Source of the DNA: Erythrobacter neustonensis
GTDB taxonomy: Bacteria > Pseudomonadota > Alphaproteobacteria > Sphingomonadales > Sphingomonadaceae
Assembly (NCBI RefSeq): GCF_001663175.1
Contig: NZ_CP016033.1
Coordinates: 2,170,001-2,234,000, forward strand
DNA length: 64,000 nucleotides
Reading direction: 5' to 3'
A program made the translations under genes and the position numbers. Of this stretch, positions 39,901 to 47,649 are shown piece after piece (position 1 is the first letter of the stretch; each line of letters starts with the position of its first letter). The notes under the pieces are model-generated. The model was not told the DNA's origin. It did not search any database and saw only the letters and a list, made by a program, of their open reading frames with translations.

Positions 39901-40449
39901 GTGGGGCCCTTGGAGCGGATCGAGTGGCTTTTCGAAGGTCAGCGACGCTACGAAAGCAAACGTCTTGTCGGCCGCCGGGTTGATGAGTTCACGTTACCGC
40001 GCGATCTCCTCGAGCGCGTTGAACTGGGACCGGATGATATCGCTGATCAATCGGTACAAACGTGGCTCCGAACGGAACATGAAGAACAGCTTCAGGGATT
40101 GAGCGTGATCGTCGAGCATTTGGCCGCTCGCCCGGATTCGATGGTTCGAGACGAGCACTGCTGGCATGTCCTCTCAAGCTGCGACAAGACGATCGCAGAC
40201 AAACTGTTTCTCTGGCGGAATGAACCCGTGGTCCAATCCGCGCTCGACACGCTTCGTGGCCTGCAACCGGCAGAGCGAGACAGCAAGGAATGGTCAAGGC
40301 GCCTTGAGGCGTTCCTTGTTACAATTTATCCGGACCTTGTGCCGCTTCCACCGCCAATTGAAAACAAGACAGGCGCGGCTCGCGCGGCGCATGACATATC
40401 GCGCGCAAACGGCTTTGGCCTTCCGACCGATCATGATGGAATAGGGTAG
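36910..40449 (+). CDS. MOBP-type relaxase / mobilization nuclease
   Basis: Large relaxase of 1179 residues. The N-terminal nuclease domain (about 1-170) holds the catalytic Tyr region (ADYLTSLTGHD) and the His-triad motif AVHTDTDDNHVHIAV. A central region (about 390-560) has DFGGDVQAHCKPADRRSWIRAA...DVILSNPEL, reminiscent of LPD7-type domains of relaxases. A Pro-rich linker (about 630-750) and two unknown helical parts follow. It should nick oriT, stay bound to the 5' end and pilot the strand through a helper's conjugation channel. The ATG overlaps the mobC stop. Confidence 0.9.
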   Translation: MTSDRSGVVIKEMRSKRDLADYLTSLTGHDLSHHAMLAHYVGSEAHGRAEFFEALNCAAASKPALLAEFRREQDRKPKRGQGRSVYHFMISRRGRTDPQILASMAKRLLQLAGLDKQKALIAVHTDTDDNHVHIAVSALDASGSQIILERGYSKVLLAHINAQLCHEFGFEPEAGLGFHATSEGVFRTVDGAKLRDADFRKVTKDLRKEPAQKARSAAFEQETGLPSIQRRIRESFDQALRAGTLEMFAAHLAADRISYQLKGSGAMIGLDNQWFKASDIARAAPPKKIANRFGVTHLTQKEAERLGLVTGVGFYAPDEAGLLQPIRLPEALDYRADALLPMPGAQARWMQHNADQRLEQNLPKPAAMDSDPIRDRIKRLLDRPTPAGIWQAERLQRALHYCQGARGRPPLTPAIAHDRKLPVVNLKHDTATLVGPVHHTRWNGPPIWGGVRVRKAGPLWHVTRGSQPVATFGPGLIVVHQATPADKEHIMRLAQLDFGGDVQAHCKPADRRSWIRAAQACDVILSNPELVLAQAEDANRRQNRLARMTDRLAAAGESLIHAGRLALGEAHAALQSALPSIQRNHAQWRARSLQLSTRLSVVQERLAAEKELARRALEQTTMARAEPQPSINQPITAPARGPAPTAPVPPPVEPVRLQPQRQPEVAPDAGVAMPRGVKPTSSVPVAARAPAISHEQPKVDERGGASASLTSDPGQTQPDRSAEVAQRPASHHDARPAEIPSRLPTEQQQAPPESVPARELLEMKFHEAIKLVGQLDAVGRVEGDRFHVRLIGSDDWKIAAIPNGLRKFAEDALLNFRQRYFAVKDALISGVVTVDETGKVEVISAKGDTALPDLHKLLREPGMLEIARAAARDGVNKVPDVPEPSPAKQPEAPTISPPAATAEVLHTALRRAMRDRSSRAKQSDQLSRRISHTQQDASDPAQDPNAGSGRFAASAVASNPFPSDSGPELTPPNDTAAKRFWVIEKVDQADWRRVDRHVGPLERIEWLFEGQRRYESKRLVGRRVDEFTLPRDLLERVELGPDDIADQSVQTWLRTEHEEQLQGLSVIVEHLAARPDSMVRDEHCWHVLSSCDKTIADKLFLWRNEPVVQSALDTLRGLQPAERDSKEWSRRLEAFLVTIYPDLVPLPPPIENKTGAARAAHDISRANGFGLPTDHDGIG

Positions 40450-40543
40450 GATCAGAGGATTTCGGTGAGCCCGGTTGAGGGAGTGGAAAAGGGGGCAAGG
40501 TGCTCGCTTGCGCTTCGCCGGGTTCGGGCCGGAGGCCGAACTC

Positions 40544-41356
40544 GTGAAGTATCAGAAATTTCATCATCCAGAATGCTACCAGACCGATCACATTCAAGTG
40601 CTCGATATCGAGACGCTGGCGCCCGAGACCGAGGACGGCTCGTTCCCGCCCTGGCCGCTCCACGAGGCTGTTTGCGCCAGTGTGCTGACCCAGAAGAAGG
40701 TCGGCGACAGCTACGAGTTCGACATCCGCACCGTTGAGTTCGCAAACGAGCTTGACGGCCTGCGGCAGCTGTTCGGCCTGCTCGATGCAGGTGCTACGCT
40801 CGTTACATGGAACGGCCGCGGCTTTGATATCCCCGTGCTTCAGATCGCAGCCGCACGCCATCTGCTGTTCGCGGACAACGCCCTGCGCATAGCATGGCTG
40901 GCGCCGCGCTGGGCGATCAACCACGCCGACCTCGCCGAGCTCTATGGCCGCTTCGGCGGCGCAGGCAGGCCGAGCCTCGCGAACATTTGCAGGGCGCTCG
41001 GCATTGCCGCCAAGACTCAGGGCAGTGGCGATGGTGTTGCTGCGATGATCGCCGATGGCCGCGAGGAGCAGGTCTTCCGGTACTGCGAGGAAGACGTCGC
41101 CATCACGTGGCTGGCGTGGCTACACTATGCCGCCGCGCGCTATGCCGATCCGGGCAAACTGGCACACCCGCTTGCCGCATTCGACCGCTGGCTCGCCGAT
41201 GACGATAACGGCCGGTACGCCCACCTCAAGCATTTGCGCGATCTCCCGCTGTTCCGACACGCCCGCGAGGCGGCCCCCGTCTTCCGGCTCGATCAACTTA
41301 TCGAGCGGACCGAAAGGCGCGCGAGCATCGCCGCCATGCGACCCAGCGCCATGTGA
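40544..41356 (+). CDS. 3'-5' exonuclease, PolB-like (DEDD fold)
   Basis: A 270-residue predicted 3'-5' exonuclease of the DNA_pol_B_exo2 type. Acidic site residues are in VLDIETLAPE (Exo I), VTWNGRGFDIPVLQIAA (Exo II) and YCEEDVAITWLAWL (Exo III). The typical middle SLANICRALGIAAKTQGSGDGV is present. The GTG at 40544 has GGAGG 8 bp upstream. It lies 94 bp after the relaxase gene, so a role in processing transferred or replicating DNA is plausible (inference). A second, divergent nuclease-like gene lies at 42080. Confidence 0.88.
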   Translation: MKYQKFHHPECYQTDHIQVLDIETLAPETEDGSFPPWPLHEAVCASVLTQKKVGDSYEFDIRTVEFANELDGLRQLFGLLDAGATLVTWNGRGFDIPVLQIAAARHLLFADNALRIAWLAPRWAINHADLAELYGRFGGAGRPSLANICRALGIAAKTQGSGDGVAAMIADGREEQVFRYCEEDVAITWLAWLHYAAARYADPGKLAHPLAAFDRWLADDDNGRYAHLKHLRDLPLFRHAREAAPVFRLDQLIERTERRASIAAMRPSAM

Positions 41357-41413
41357 TCTGACCTTCTCTGCCAGGGAACGAGGCAGGGATGGGAATTGAA
41401 AGGAAAATACGAA

Positions 41414-41965
41414 ATGACTGACACGTTCACCGCGTGCTGCCTGCGCACGCGTCCTGCCGATGCAAACGATCGCGGCGACACGATTTACGTCCGAGCCGTC
41501 GGAGCAGCTCGGTTCGTCTTCGAAAACGGGACCTGGACAGCCCACACATCAAGCTGGCTGTGCGGGGGACATTCTGATCCGGATGGCACAGCCCTGCACT
41601 GGATCGCACATCACGCCGCCGTGCAACCGCTGGTGTTCTGGTCGTTGCATGAGGCTGTCGAACAGGCGTTCGCCTTGGCTGATCAGGTTGATCTGATGGG
41701 CGATGCCGACCCGGCTGAAGATCTGAAAGCAATCCGCATGGCTTTTGGTCGGAGCGTGATCCCGTCAGTTGATGCCCATTATCCGCATGCGGGGTCCATG
41801 AGGCAAGCAGCGCGGGGCGACGATCGAAATCGCGAACTGGTCGGCATGATGCGAAACGCGAAGGACCTGCCCCTCGTCACGTTGCACAGGTCGGTCATTG
41901 CCGAGGCCGAACTTATCGGGCGCCTGGCCATCAAGGCGCTCGGGCGCGGTGCCGAGCTCGGTTGA
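41414..41965 (+). CDS. hypothetical protein between the two exonuclease genes
   Basis: A 183-residue soluble protein that I do not recognise. The N-terminal half has a Cys pair (TACCLRTRP) and aromatic residues (WTAHTSSWLCGGHSDPDG, HWIAHHA, FWSLHEAVEQAFALAD). The C-terminal half is helical. AGGAAAATACGAA precedes the ATG. It is followed by a rho-independent terminator, so it closes the mobilization transcript. Genes like this are common as unknown passengers in plasmid backbones. Confidence 0.75.
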   Translation: MTDTFTACCLRTRPADANDRGDTIYVRAVGAARFVFENGTWTAHTSSWLCGGHSDPDGTALHWIAHHAAVQPLVFWSLHEAVEQAFALADQVDLMGDADPAEDLKAIRMAFGRSVIPSVDAHYPHAGSMRQAARGDDRNRELVGMMRNAKDLPLVTLHRSVIAEAELIGRLAIKALGRGAELG

Positions 41966-42037
41966 ATATGATCGGGACCACCTATCGGCAACGCGCCCCG
42001 CCGGCTGCCCCGGCGACACCCAATCTCGAATTCTTCC

Positions 42038-42059
42038 GCCCGCTGAATGCGGGCTTTTT
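42038..42059 (+). terminator. rho-independent terminator
   Basis: Stem gcccgc / gcgggc with loop tgaat, followed by five Ts. It ends the mobC-relaxase-exonuclease-unknown transcript about 20 bp before the next ATG. Confidence 0.8.
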
Positions 42060-42079
42060 AATGCCCGGAGTACTTTACC

Positions 42080-42907
42080 ATGACCAATCATACGACCAAT
42101 CCCCTGCCTGACGAGCAGGATGCTGATTTTCGCCATCAGGCCAACACGCTCGGCGAAGAAGCCGCGCTCTTCCTCGCCGATCGATCCGCCCCCAGTCCGT
42201 GGCAGCGGGTCATCGTCTGCGATTTCGAATACCAGTACGATATCGACGCGTTCAAACGCTACCAGATCGCGGAAGGCGATCCCACGCAAGGCTTCGTTCG
42301 CTGGCCGTTCCATCGCATCGTTGCCGGCGCATGGTGTATGCTGACGATCTCGCCGGACATGGATCGCCCTGTCGTCACCAACATCGAGGTGATCTCGAAC
42401 CGCCCCGAAGCGGACATCATCGGCGCCTTCTTCACCATGTGCGCGACGTTCCAGGATGCCCGGCTCGTCAGCTGGGGCGGGGAATCGAAGGACTTCCTCT
42501 GTCTCAAGCGCGCCGCGATTGAGCGAGGAATGATCCTGCCGCCGCAATTGCGCGATCCGGCACCGTTCGCGCGCATGCGACTGGATCTGGCGAGCGCTGT
42601 CCGTTCGCTCGGCCACTACGTCCATCTGCCGGAATTCTGCGAGGCTATTGGCGTGGCATCAAAGCCCATGCCTTCGAAGGACATCTCGCGCGCGGTGAGG
42701 CATGGCGCGTGGGATCATGTCGAAAAGCAGGTGGTGGCCGACGTCTGCACGATCGCGCAGGTGGCTTGGCGCTACTTTATCGCGACCGGATTGGCAGTCG
42801 GCTTGCCGGATGCCGGTGACGACGCGGTTGTTGCCGCGCTCGCCAATCGATTTCCGACCAATGCGTGGCTCGACAAGTTGGCGGGATCTGGGCGACTAGC
42901 GGCATAA
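42080..42907 (+). CDS. RNase-H-fold (exonuclease-like) protein
   Basis: A 275-residue protein with the layout of a DEDD 3'-5' exonuclease. VIVCDFEYQYDI supplies the Asp-Glu pair (Exo I), LVSWGGESKDFLCLKRAA is the Exo II-like region, and KQVVADVCTIAQVAWRYF supplies the Exo III Asp. It parallels, but is clearly diverged from, the protein at 40544-41356. The ATG follows CCGGAG at short spacing. It has its own terminator. Whether it is active is unknown; the acidic residues suggest it is. Confidence 0.75.
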   Translation: MTNHTTNPLPDEQDADFRHQANTLGEEAALFLADRSAPSPWQRVIVCDFEYQYDIDAFKRYQIAEGDPTQGFVRWPFHRIVAGAWCMLTISPDMDRPVVTNIEVISNRPEADIIGAFFTMCATFQDARLVSWGGESKDFLCLKRAAIERGMILPPQLRDPAPFARMRLDLASAVRSLGHYVHLPEFCEAIGVASKPMPSKDISRAVRHGAWDHVEKQVVADVCTIAQVAWRYFIATGLAVGLPDAGDDAVVAALANRFPTNAWLDKLAGSGRLAA

Positions 42908-42912
42908 CTTCG

Positions 42913-42942
42913 TTGGACCCCGGTTGCGATGCCGGGGTCCAA
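42913..42942 (+). terminator. terminator hairpin
   Basis: Perfect 11-bp stem ttggaccccgg / ccggggtccaa with an 8-base loop, 6 bp after the stop codon at 42905-42907. The T tract is weak (acctttag). Confidence 0.65.
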
Positions 42943-43120
42943 TGACCTTTAGCGATGGAGAGCGCCATCAGCCCAACGGCAAGCAGTACATCTGGCTGAC
43001 GATCGTTTTAACTGGGTTTACAATCAGCCGAACTCCCCCACTCGACACCCTTTTTTGCAGCCACCTTCGCACCCGCTGTCGGCGACACAATTAGATCGAA
43101 ACTGGGACAGTCGGCCCATT

Positions 43121-43942
43121 TCAGTCAGGCTTAGTGTCCTTGTCGACTTCGAAGGGGGCATGATACCGCGCTTCATCCAAGGGGAAGACCGCGGCGTCGT
43201 AGTCGATTTCGGAGGCAATAGGATTGCGCGCTACATCCATCGGGAAGACCGCAGCATCGTCGAAATTTTCTACCGGGCTCTCGTCATCATCGCCTGCTCG
43301 CACGTCACGGCCTGCGGGCGTAAGGCCTGCACTCCGTCCATCCTTGGCAGCATCGGCAACTTCGTCTGACCCATCACGATGGATGCTCGCGGCCGAAGAT
43401 TGAGCGATCTCTGACTGCTTGACTAGCCGTTCAACCATCCCGGCCAATGCCTCGTTTGTTCTACGAGCCTCATTCAGGGCGGCTTCGGCTTCAACCGCGC
43501 GTAACTCGAGCCTCAATTGCACAACTTGGGCCGCATCTGCCGCGGCCTGCGCCTCTTTCCAGCGGCCCTCGTTTTCTGCCGCGACGTCCTCGTGGTCGGT
43601 GATCCTCGCCTGAAGTGCCTTGATCTCTGCCCGCGATGTTTCACGCTCGAAACCGGCCTGCGCACGATCCGCATCCAATTGTCGGGCGACGATACTGTTG
43701 ATGGCGCTCCGAACCGCGGCAAGGTCTTCGTCGGTGACGAACTCTTCGGCCTTGGGCTTCTCCAGTTCGGCAAAATACTTGTCCCTGTGCTTGAGCAGGG
43801 TTTCCAGGCTTCCTCTGTCTCCCACCTTGGATCGAATGAGGCGACCTGTTATCTCGCTTTTGGTCCTGCCTTCGGCCAAAGAGGTAACGACGGCTTCGAC
43901 GACCTCTTGGTAGGTCACGGGCGTCTTCGGTTCGTCGGGCAT
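43121..43942 (-). CDS. KfrA-like DNA-binding coiled-coil protein
   Basis: A 273-residue protein with a KfrA N-type DNA-binding domain (TYQEVVEAVVTSLAEGRTKSEITGRLIRSKVGDRGS) and a long coiled coil (about 80-190, rich in A, E, R, Q). It ends in a tandem repeat, DAAVFPMDVARNPIASEID then DAAVFPLDEARYHAPFEVD. KfrA proteins bind their own promoters and stabilise plasmids. An inverted repeat with GTAC cores lies just upstream (43960-43984). It suggests a plasmid-derived backbone or an accessory role in the excised form. Confidence 0.8.
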   Translation of the reverse strand: MPDEPKTPVTYQEVVEAVVTSLAEGRTKSEITGRLIRSKVGDRGSLETLLKHRDKYFAELEKPKAEEFVTDEDLAAVRSAINSIVARQLDADRAQAGFERETSRAEIKALQARITDHEDVAAENEGRWKEAQAAADAAQVVQLRLELRAVEAEAALNEARRTNEALAGMVERLVKQSEIAQSSAASIHRDGSDEVADAAKDGRSAGLTPAGRDVRAGDDDESPVENFDDAAVFPMDVARNPIASEIDYDAAVFPLDEARYHAPFEVDKDTKPD

Positions 43943-43959
43943 GATTGTACGCTCCTGTA

Positions 43960-43984
43960 CGCCGTACGGGGTGTACGTACGGCG
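43960..43984. promoter_or_regulatory. GTAC-rich inverted repeat upstream of the KfrA-like gene
   Basis: Arms cgccgtac (43960-43967) and gtacggcg (43977-43984) with a 9-bp centre that itself contains gtac; two more gtac tetramers lie nearer the start codon. It is placed 18 bp upstream of the KfrA-like ATG, as expected for an autoregulatory operator. Confidence 0.6.
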
Positions 43985-44586
43985 GATTGATCCAGGCGCG
44001 GTCTGAGATGATCGCGCCGCCCGGCGAATTTTCGCAAGGCGACATGCCTAATAGGACGGTAACCCCATTCCCTGCCAAGTGGCTTCGGGCCAAAAAGAGA
44101 CAAAATGTGACCCCGCGAGGCAAAAAAACTCAATCGTTCACCGCTTGGCGTAAATTAGTATTAAATCGGGACACAATCAGCTGCTGCAAACAGTAAAATA
44201 ACCCGATTTGTCCCAACGCTTCGCAGAACAGCCTCAATTTACGGGACATAGCCGGAGGGCGAGCTTTCAGGCCTGCGCGCTCGAGATTCTTGACGTGCAG
44301 CCCGGACGAGTCCGTCAAGGGTAGCTAAGGTCGGCCATTTGCGAGCGATGCGCATTCTATCAGATGGGCGTCGTTTTTGCTCAATATCGACCTTCGGCTA
44401 TCGACCAGGGTCGGTCGTTCGCTCGCTGAAAAACGAATGGCCGCTCCTGCCGAAACCGGTTATCCGCGCGCTGCGAGGCCGTCTGGCGATCACGCTCTGC
44501 GATCCGACCGCTTCAGTGATATCCATTTTTTCTGAGGGGCGGGCGCATCGCTTGCGTATAGAACACGTGCAACACGGAGATTGCCT
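43985..44586. other. AT-richer intergenic region between kfrA-like and cnrY-like genes
   Basis: About 600 bp with no supported gene. gggaca occurs at 44168 and 44240, with an inverted tgtccc at 44209. They are too few and irregular to call iterons. The right end must contain the promoter of the cnrYXH-cop operon, but no consensus ECF promoter could be fixed by eye. Confidence 0.4.
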
Positions 44587-44865
44587 GTGTCCGAACTTGA
44601 TTCATCCCTGCGACAACTCGCAAGCTTGCCCGTTCCTGCGGGCCTCGAGCTGATTGACGATGCAATTATCGCAGGGTTTGCCGCGCAACGCCGCGAAGCA
44701 TCGTTTGGCAAGCGCGCGACATTCTTAGCAGGGGCCTTTGCTTTGTTGCTGGGCCTGACCACCGGTGGGCTTGTGACCGGGCCGCCTGCACAGGCGCAGG
44801 GGATCGCGCCGTTTGCCTCCGACAATCCTCTCGCACCCTCGAATCTTCTGGATGTTCATCCGTGA
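44587..44865 (+). CDS. CnrY-like membrane anti-sigma factor
   Basis: A 92-residue protein: a cytoplasmic N-terminal segment (about 1-45, SELDSSLRQLASLPVPAGLELIDDAIIAGF), one membrane helix (about 48-65) and a short periplasmic tail. Size and topology match CnrY, which holds the sigma factor CnrH at the membrane until metal is sensed by CnrX. The GTG at 44587 follows GGAGA. It overlaps the CnrX-like gene (ATGA-type overlap). The call rests mainly on gene order and topology. Confidence 0.78.
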   Translation: MSELDSSLRQLASLPVPAGLELIDDAIIAGFAAQRREASFGKRATFLAGAFALLLGLTTGGLVTGPPAQAQGIAPFASDNPLAPSNLLDVHP

Positions 44866-45302
44866 CGAGACCTGCGTGGTTGGCTTTGCTCATCGTGGTC
44901 GCCTTCATTGCCGCGTTTGCGGGAACCTTTTTGGGTCAGAAGTTGCTCAACAATGGCAGGCAAAGCGAGACTGAGCTACATGCATTACTGCACGGCGACC
45001 TCGACTTGGACGCAGCGCAAGCGGCGAAGATCGAGGCAATCGAGCAGCGTTTTGCGATACGCCGCAAGGTGCTGGAGCTCGATATGAGGGCGGCCAATGC
45101 GCATTTGGCCGAAGCCATGGAGGCCGAGCACGGCTACGGCCCCGAAGTCACAGCAGCCGTTGATCACACGCACCACGTCATGGGCGAGATGCAGAAGGAA
45201 ACGCTCGAACACCTCTTCGAAATGCGCTCCGTTTTAAGGCCCGATCAGGCCGCGGCATTTGACCGGGCTGTGGCCAAGGCTCTCGCCCCCGATACGAAGT
45301 GA
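44862..45302 (+). CDS. CnrX-like periplasmic metal sensor
   Basis: A 146-residue protein with an N-terminal membrane anchor (about 6-25) and a helical periplasmic domain. Residues H40, H44, E61, H117 and M121 fall at the same relative spacing as the CnrX nickel/cobalt ligands H42, H46, E63, H119 and M123, as I recall them from Cupriavidus. That makes a Ni/Co-type site likely, although the genes downstream are copper genes. It should control the sigma factor through the CnrY-like protein. The GTG start of the next gene overlaps its stop. Confidence 0.85.
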   Translation: MTRPAWLALLIVVAFIAAFAGTFLGQKLLNNGRQSETELHALLHGDLDLDAAQAAKIEAIEQRFAIRRKVLELDMRAANAHLAEAMEAEHGYGPEVTAAVDHTHHVMGEMQKETLEHLFEMRSVLRPDQAAAFDRAVAKALAPDTK

Positions 45303-45883
45303 GCCTCCCGCTTGCCGAGGGGAGCGATGCCGAGGTGGTGGCACTGGCGCTCATCGGAAGGCAGGATGCCTACCGGGAACTGCTCGCCCGCTACCGCGAG
45401 CCGATCTACCGCTTCATCCGTGCTTCGACCGGTGACGCGCAAGAGGCGCTCGATCTTACACAGGACACCTTCATTGCCGCATTTTCGGCACTCGATGGCT
45501 ACGATCGTTCACGGCCGCTTCTGACTTGGCTCAGGCGGATTGCGCTCAACAAATGCCGCGATTGGGGGCGCAGGCGCCGGCTGCGTACGATGCTGTGGCG
45601 CACAGCTCCGATCGATGCGGCCCATGACATGCCCGACGATGCTATCGCGCCAGACGTGCAGACGGCCGACCGCGCCGAGCTCGCGCGGGTCAATGCAGCA
45701 ATAGTGCGGCTGCCGGCACGTCTGCGCGAAACCTTGATCCTGCGAACCGTCGAGGGCCTTGGTCAGGCCGAGACAGCCGACGTGCTTGGTATCAGCGAAA
45801 AAGCGGTCGAAACGAGGCTCTATCGTGCGCGCAGCAAGCTCAGTGAGCTTCTGGCAAACGAGGGTGGACGAAAGAAACTTTGA
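45299..45883 (+). CDS. ECF sigma factor, CnrH-like
   Basis: An ECF-type sigma factor of 194 residues. Region 2 spans about 20-90 (YREPIYRFIRASTGDAQEALDLTQDTFIAAF), and region 4 about 130-185 (LPARLRETLILRTVEGLGQAETADVLGISEKAVETRLYRARSKL). The GTG start overlaps the CnrX-like stop. It is followed directly by copA, so it probably activates this operon, including itself, when the sensor releases it. Control of the czc operon elsewhere in the island is also possible. Confidence 0.93.
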   Translation: MSLPLAEGSDAEVVALALIGRQDAYRELLARYREPIYRFIRASTGDAQEALDLTQDTFIAAFSALDGYDRSRPLLTWLRRIALNKCRDWGRRRRLRTMLWRTAPIDAAHDMPDDAIAPDVQTADRAELARVNAAIVRLPARLRETLILRTVEGLGQAETADVLGISEKAVETRLYRARSKLSELLANEGGRKKL

Positions 45884-45906
45884 GGGGTGAGCCGCGTCCA
45901 TGCGTA

Positions 45907-47649
45907 ATGCTGGGTATGGACCATCTGACACTTTCACGCCGCCACCTGCTTTCAGGGCTGGGGACAGCCTCGGCCTTCGCCGCTATGCCCGCATGGGCGC
46001 AAGGGCACTCTGTCCACCGCATGCGCGGCGGCTCGCCGATCCGTGTGGGCTTCGACGAGGTGTCAGGCGCAGTGATCGATCTTACTGTCGGCCACGGCCC
46101 TCGGACGGTGCAAGGGCGCAAGGGGCACGGGATCGCAGTCAATGGCTCGGTGCCTGGGCCGCTGATCCGCCTGCGCGAAGGGCAGAATGTCCGCCTCAAT
46201 GTCACCAACACGCTCGATACCGATACTTCGATCCACTGGCATGGGCTGCTCCTGCCGTTCCAAATGGATGGTGTGCCAGGCATCAGCTTTCCCGGTATCA
46301 AGCCGGGTCAGACCTTCCCCTATGAATTCCCTATCCGGCAAGCGGGCACATACTGGTATCACAGCCATTCGGGGCTTCAGGAACAGCAGGGGCATTACGG
46401 CCCGCTGATTATCGACCCGGCGGGCGACGAGCCTGCCGCGTATGATCGCGATTACATCCTGCTCTTGAGCGAATTCACCCCCCTCGATCCGCATTTCATC
46501 ATGGATCGGCTTCGCAAGGGCGAAGGCTATTTCAACTATCAACAGACCAGCTGGGCCGACGATTACCCGCTGACCGCCGCCGACCGCCGGATGTGGGCCG
46601 AGATGCGCATGCCTGCGACCGACATCGCCGATGTGACGGGTTCCACCTATACCTACCTCGCCAACGGGCGCGGGCCGAAAGAGGGGCTGGAATACCTGTT
46701 CAAGCCCGGTGAGCGGGTGCGGCTTCGCGTTATCAACGGCGCGGCGCAGAGCTTCTTCAATCTGCGCATACCCGGCCTAGCCATGACGGTGATCGCGGCG
46801 GACGGCCAAAACGTGAAGCCGGTTGAAGTCGATGAGCTCCAGATCGGCACCGCCGAGATTTACGATGTGATCGTCACCCCGCGCGACGCGGAGGCCTATA
46901 CCATTATCGCCGAGAGCATGGACCGCTCCGGCATGGCGCTTGCAACGCTGGCGAGCCGTCCCGGCGCGCGCGCGGCCATCCCTCCGCCACGAAAGCCGCC
47001 CCTGCTCGACATGGGCGACATGGGAATGAACCATGGCGATGGCGGGCACGGGGATGACGGCGGCGGCGGGCATTCGATGGATGGCATGAAGATGCGTGAC
47101 ACGCTGCTGTTGCCGCCCGACGTGAAGGTGGGGCCAGGGATTGACATGGTCTCGATGGCTCCGGTGGACAAGATGGGCGATCCCGGTCTCGGCCTGCGCG
47201 ATGTCGAACATCGCGTGCTCAATTACCGCTTGCTGTCAGCGCTGGAGCCCAATGCAGACACGCGCGAGCCTTCGCGTTTGCTGGAGCTGCATCTCACCGG
47301 CAATATGGAACGCTACATGTGGTCATTCGACGGGAAGATGTATTCCGCCGTCAGCGACGTCCCGATCCGCTTTGCGTGGAACGAGCGGGTGCGGGTCAAA
47401 CTCGTCAATAATACCATGATGGCGCACCCGATCCACCTTCACGGGATGTTCTTCGAGCTGGTCAACGGCGAGGATGCCGCCCATCAGCCCCGCAAAAACG
47501 TCGTCATTGTCCAGCCTGGAGCGAGCGCACAGTTCGACCTGACCGCCAATGAACCGGGCGACTGGGCATTTCACTGCCACCTGCTCTACCACATGCATGG
47601 CGGGATGATGCAGACAGTAACGGTGATGGGTCCGGAGAGCGGGCAATGA
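45907..47649 (+). CDS. copA: multicopper oxidase CopA (copper resistance)
   Basis: Periplasmic multicopper oxidase of 580 residues that oxidises Cu(I) and/or binds copper. A Tat signal (SRRHLLSGLGTASAFAAMPAWAQ) is followed by three cupredoxin domains with copper motifs SIHWHG, YWYHSHSG, HPIHLHGMFFEL and FHCHLLYHMHGGMM. A Met/His-rich insertion (about 360-400, MGDMGMNHGDGGHG) matches CopA types. The start was set at 45907; 45916 is an alternative and neither has a strong ribosome site. It overlaps copB at its 3' end by 4 bp. Confidence 0.95.
   Translation: MLGMDHLTLSRRHLLSGLGTASAFAAMPAWAQGHSVHRMRGGSPIRVGFDEVSGAVIDLTVGHGPRTVQGRKGHGIAVNGSVPGPLIRLREGQNVRLNVTNTLDTDTSIHWHGLLLPFQMDGVPGISFPGIKPGQTFPYEFPIRQAGTYWYHSHSGLQEQQGHYGPLIIDPAGDEPAAYDRDYILLLSEFTPLDPHFIMDRLRKGEGYFNYQQTSWADDYPLTAADRRMWAEMRMPATDIADVTGSTYTYLANGRGPKEGLEYLFKPGERVRLRVINGAAQSFFNLRIPGLAMTVIAADGQNVKPVEVDELQIGTAEIYDVIVTPRDAEAYTIIAESMDRSGMALATLASRPGARAAIPPPRKPPLLDMGDMGMNHGDGGHGDDGGGGHSMDGMKMRDTLLLPPDVKVGPGIDMVSMAPVDKMGDPGLGLRDVEHRVLNYRLLSALEPNADTREPSRLLELHLTGNMERYMWSFDGKMYSAVSDVPIRFAWNERVRVKLVNNTMMAHPIHLHGMFFELVNGEDAAHQPRKNVVIVQPGASAQFDLTANEPGDWAFHCHLLYHMHGGMMQTVTVMGPESGQ

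Noticed and set aside
44165..44245. gggaca repeats as replication iterons
   Set aside because: Only three copies in mixed orientation with irregular spacing and no replication gene nearby.
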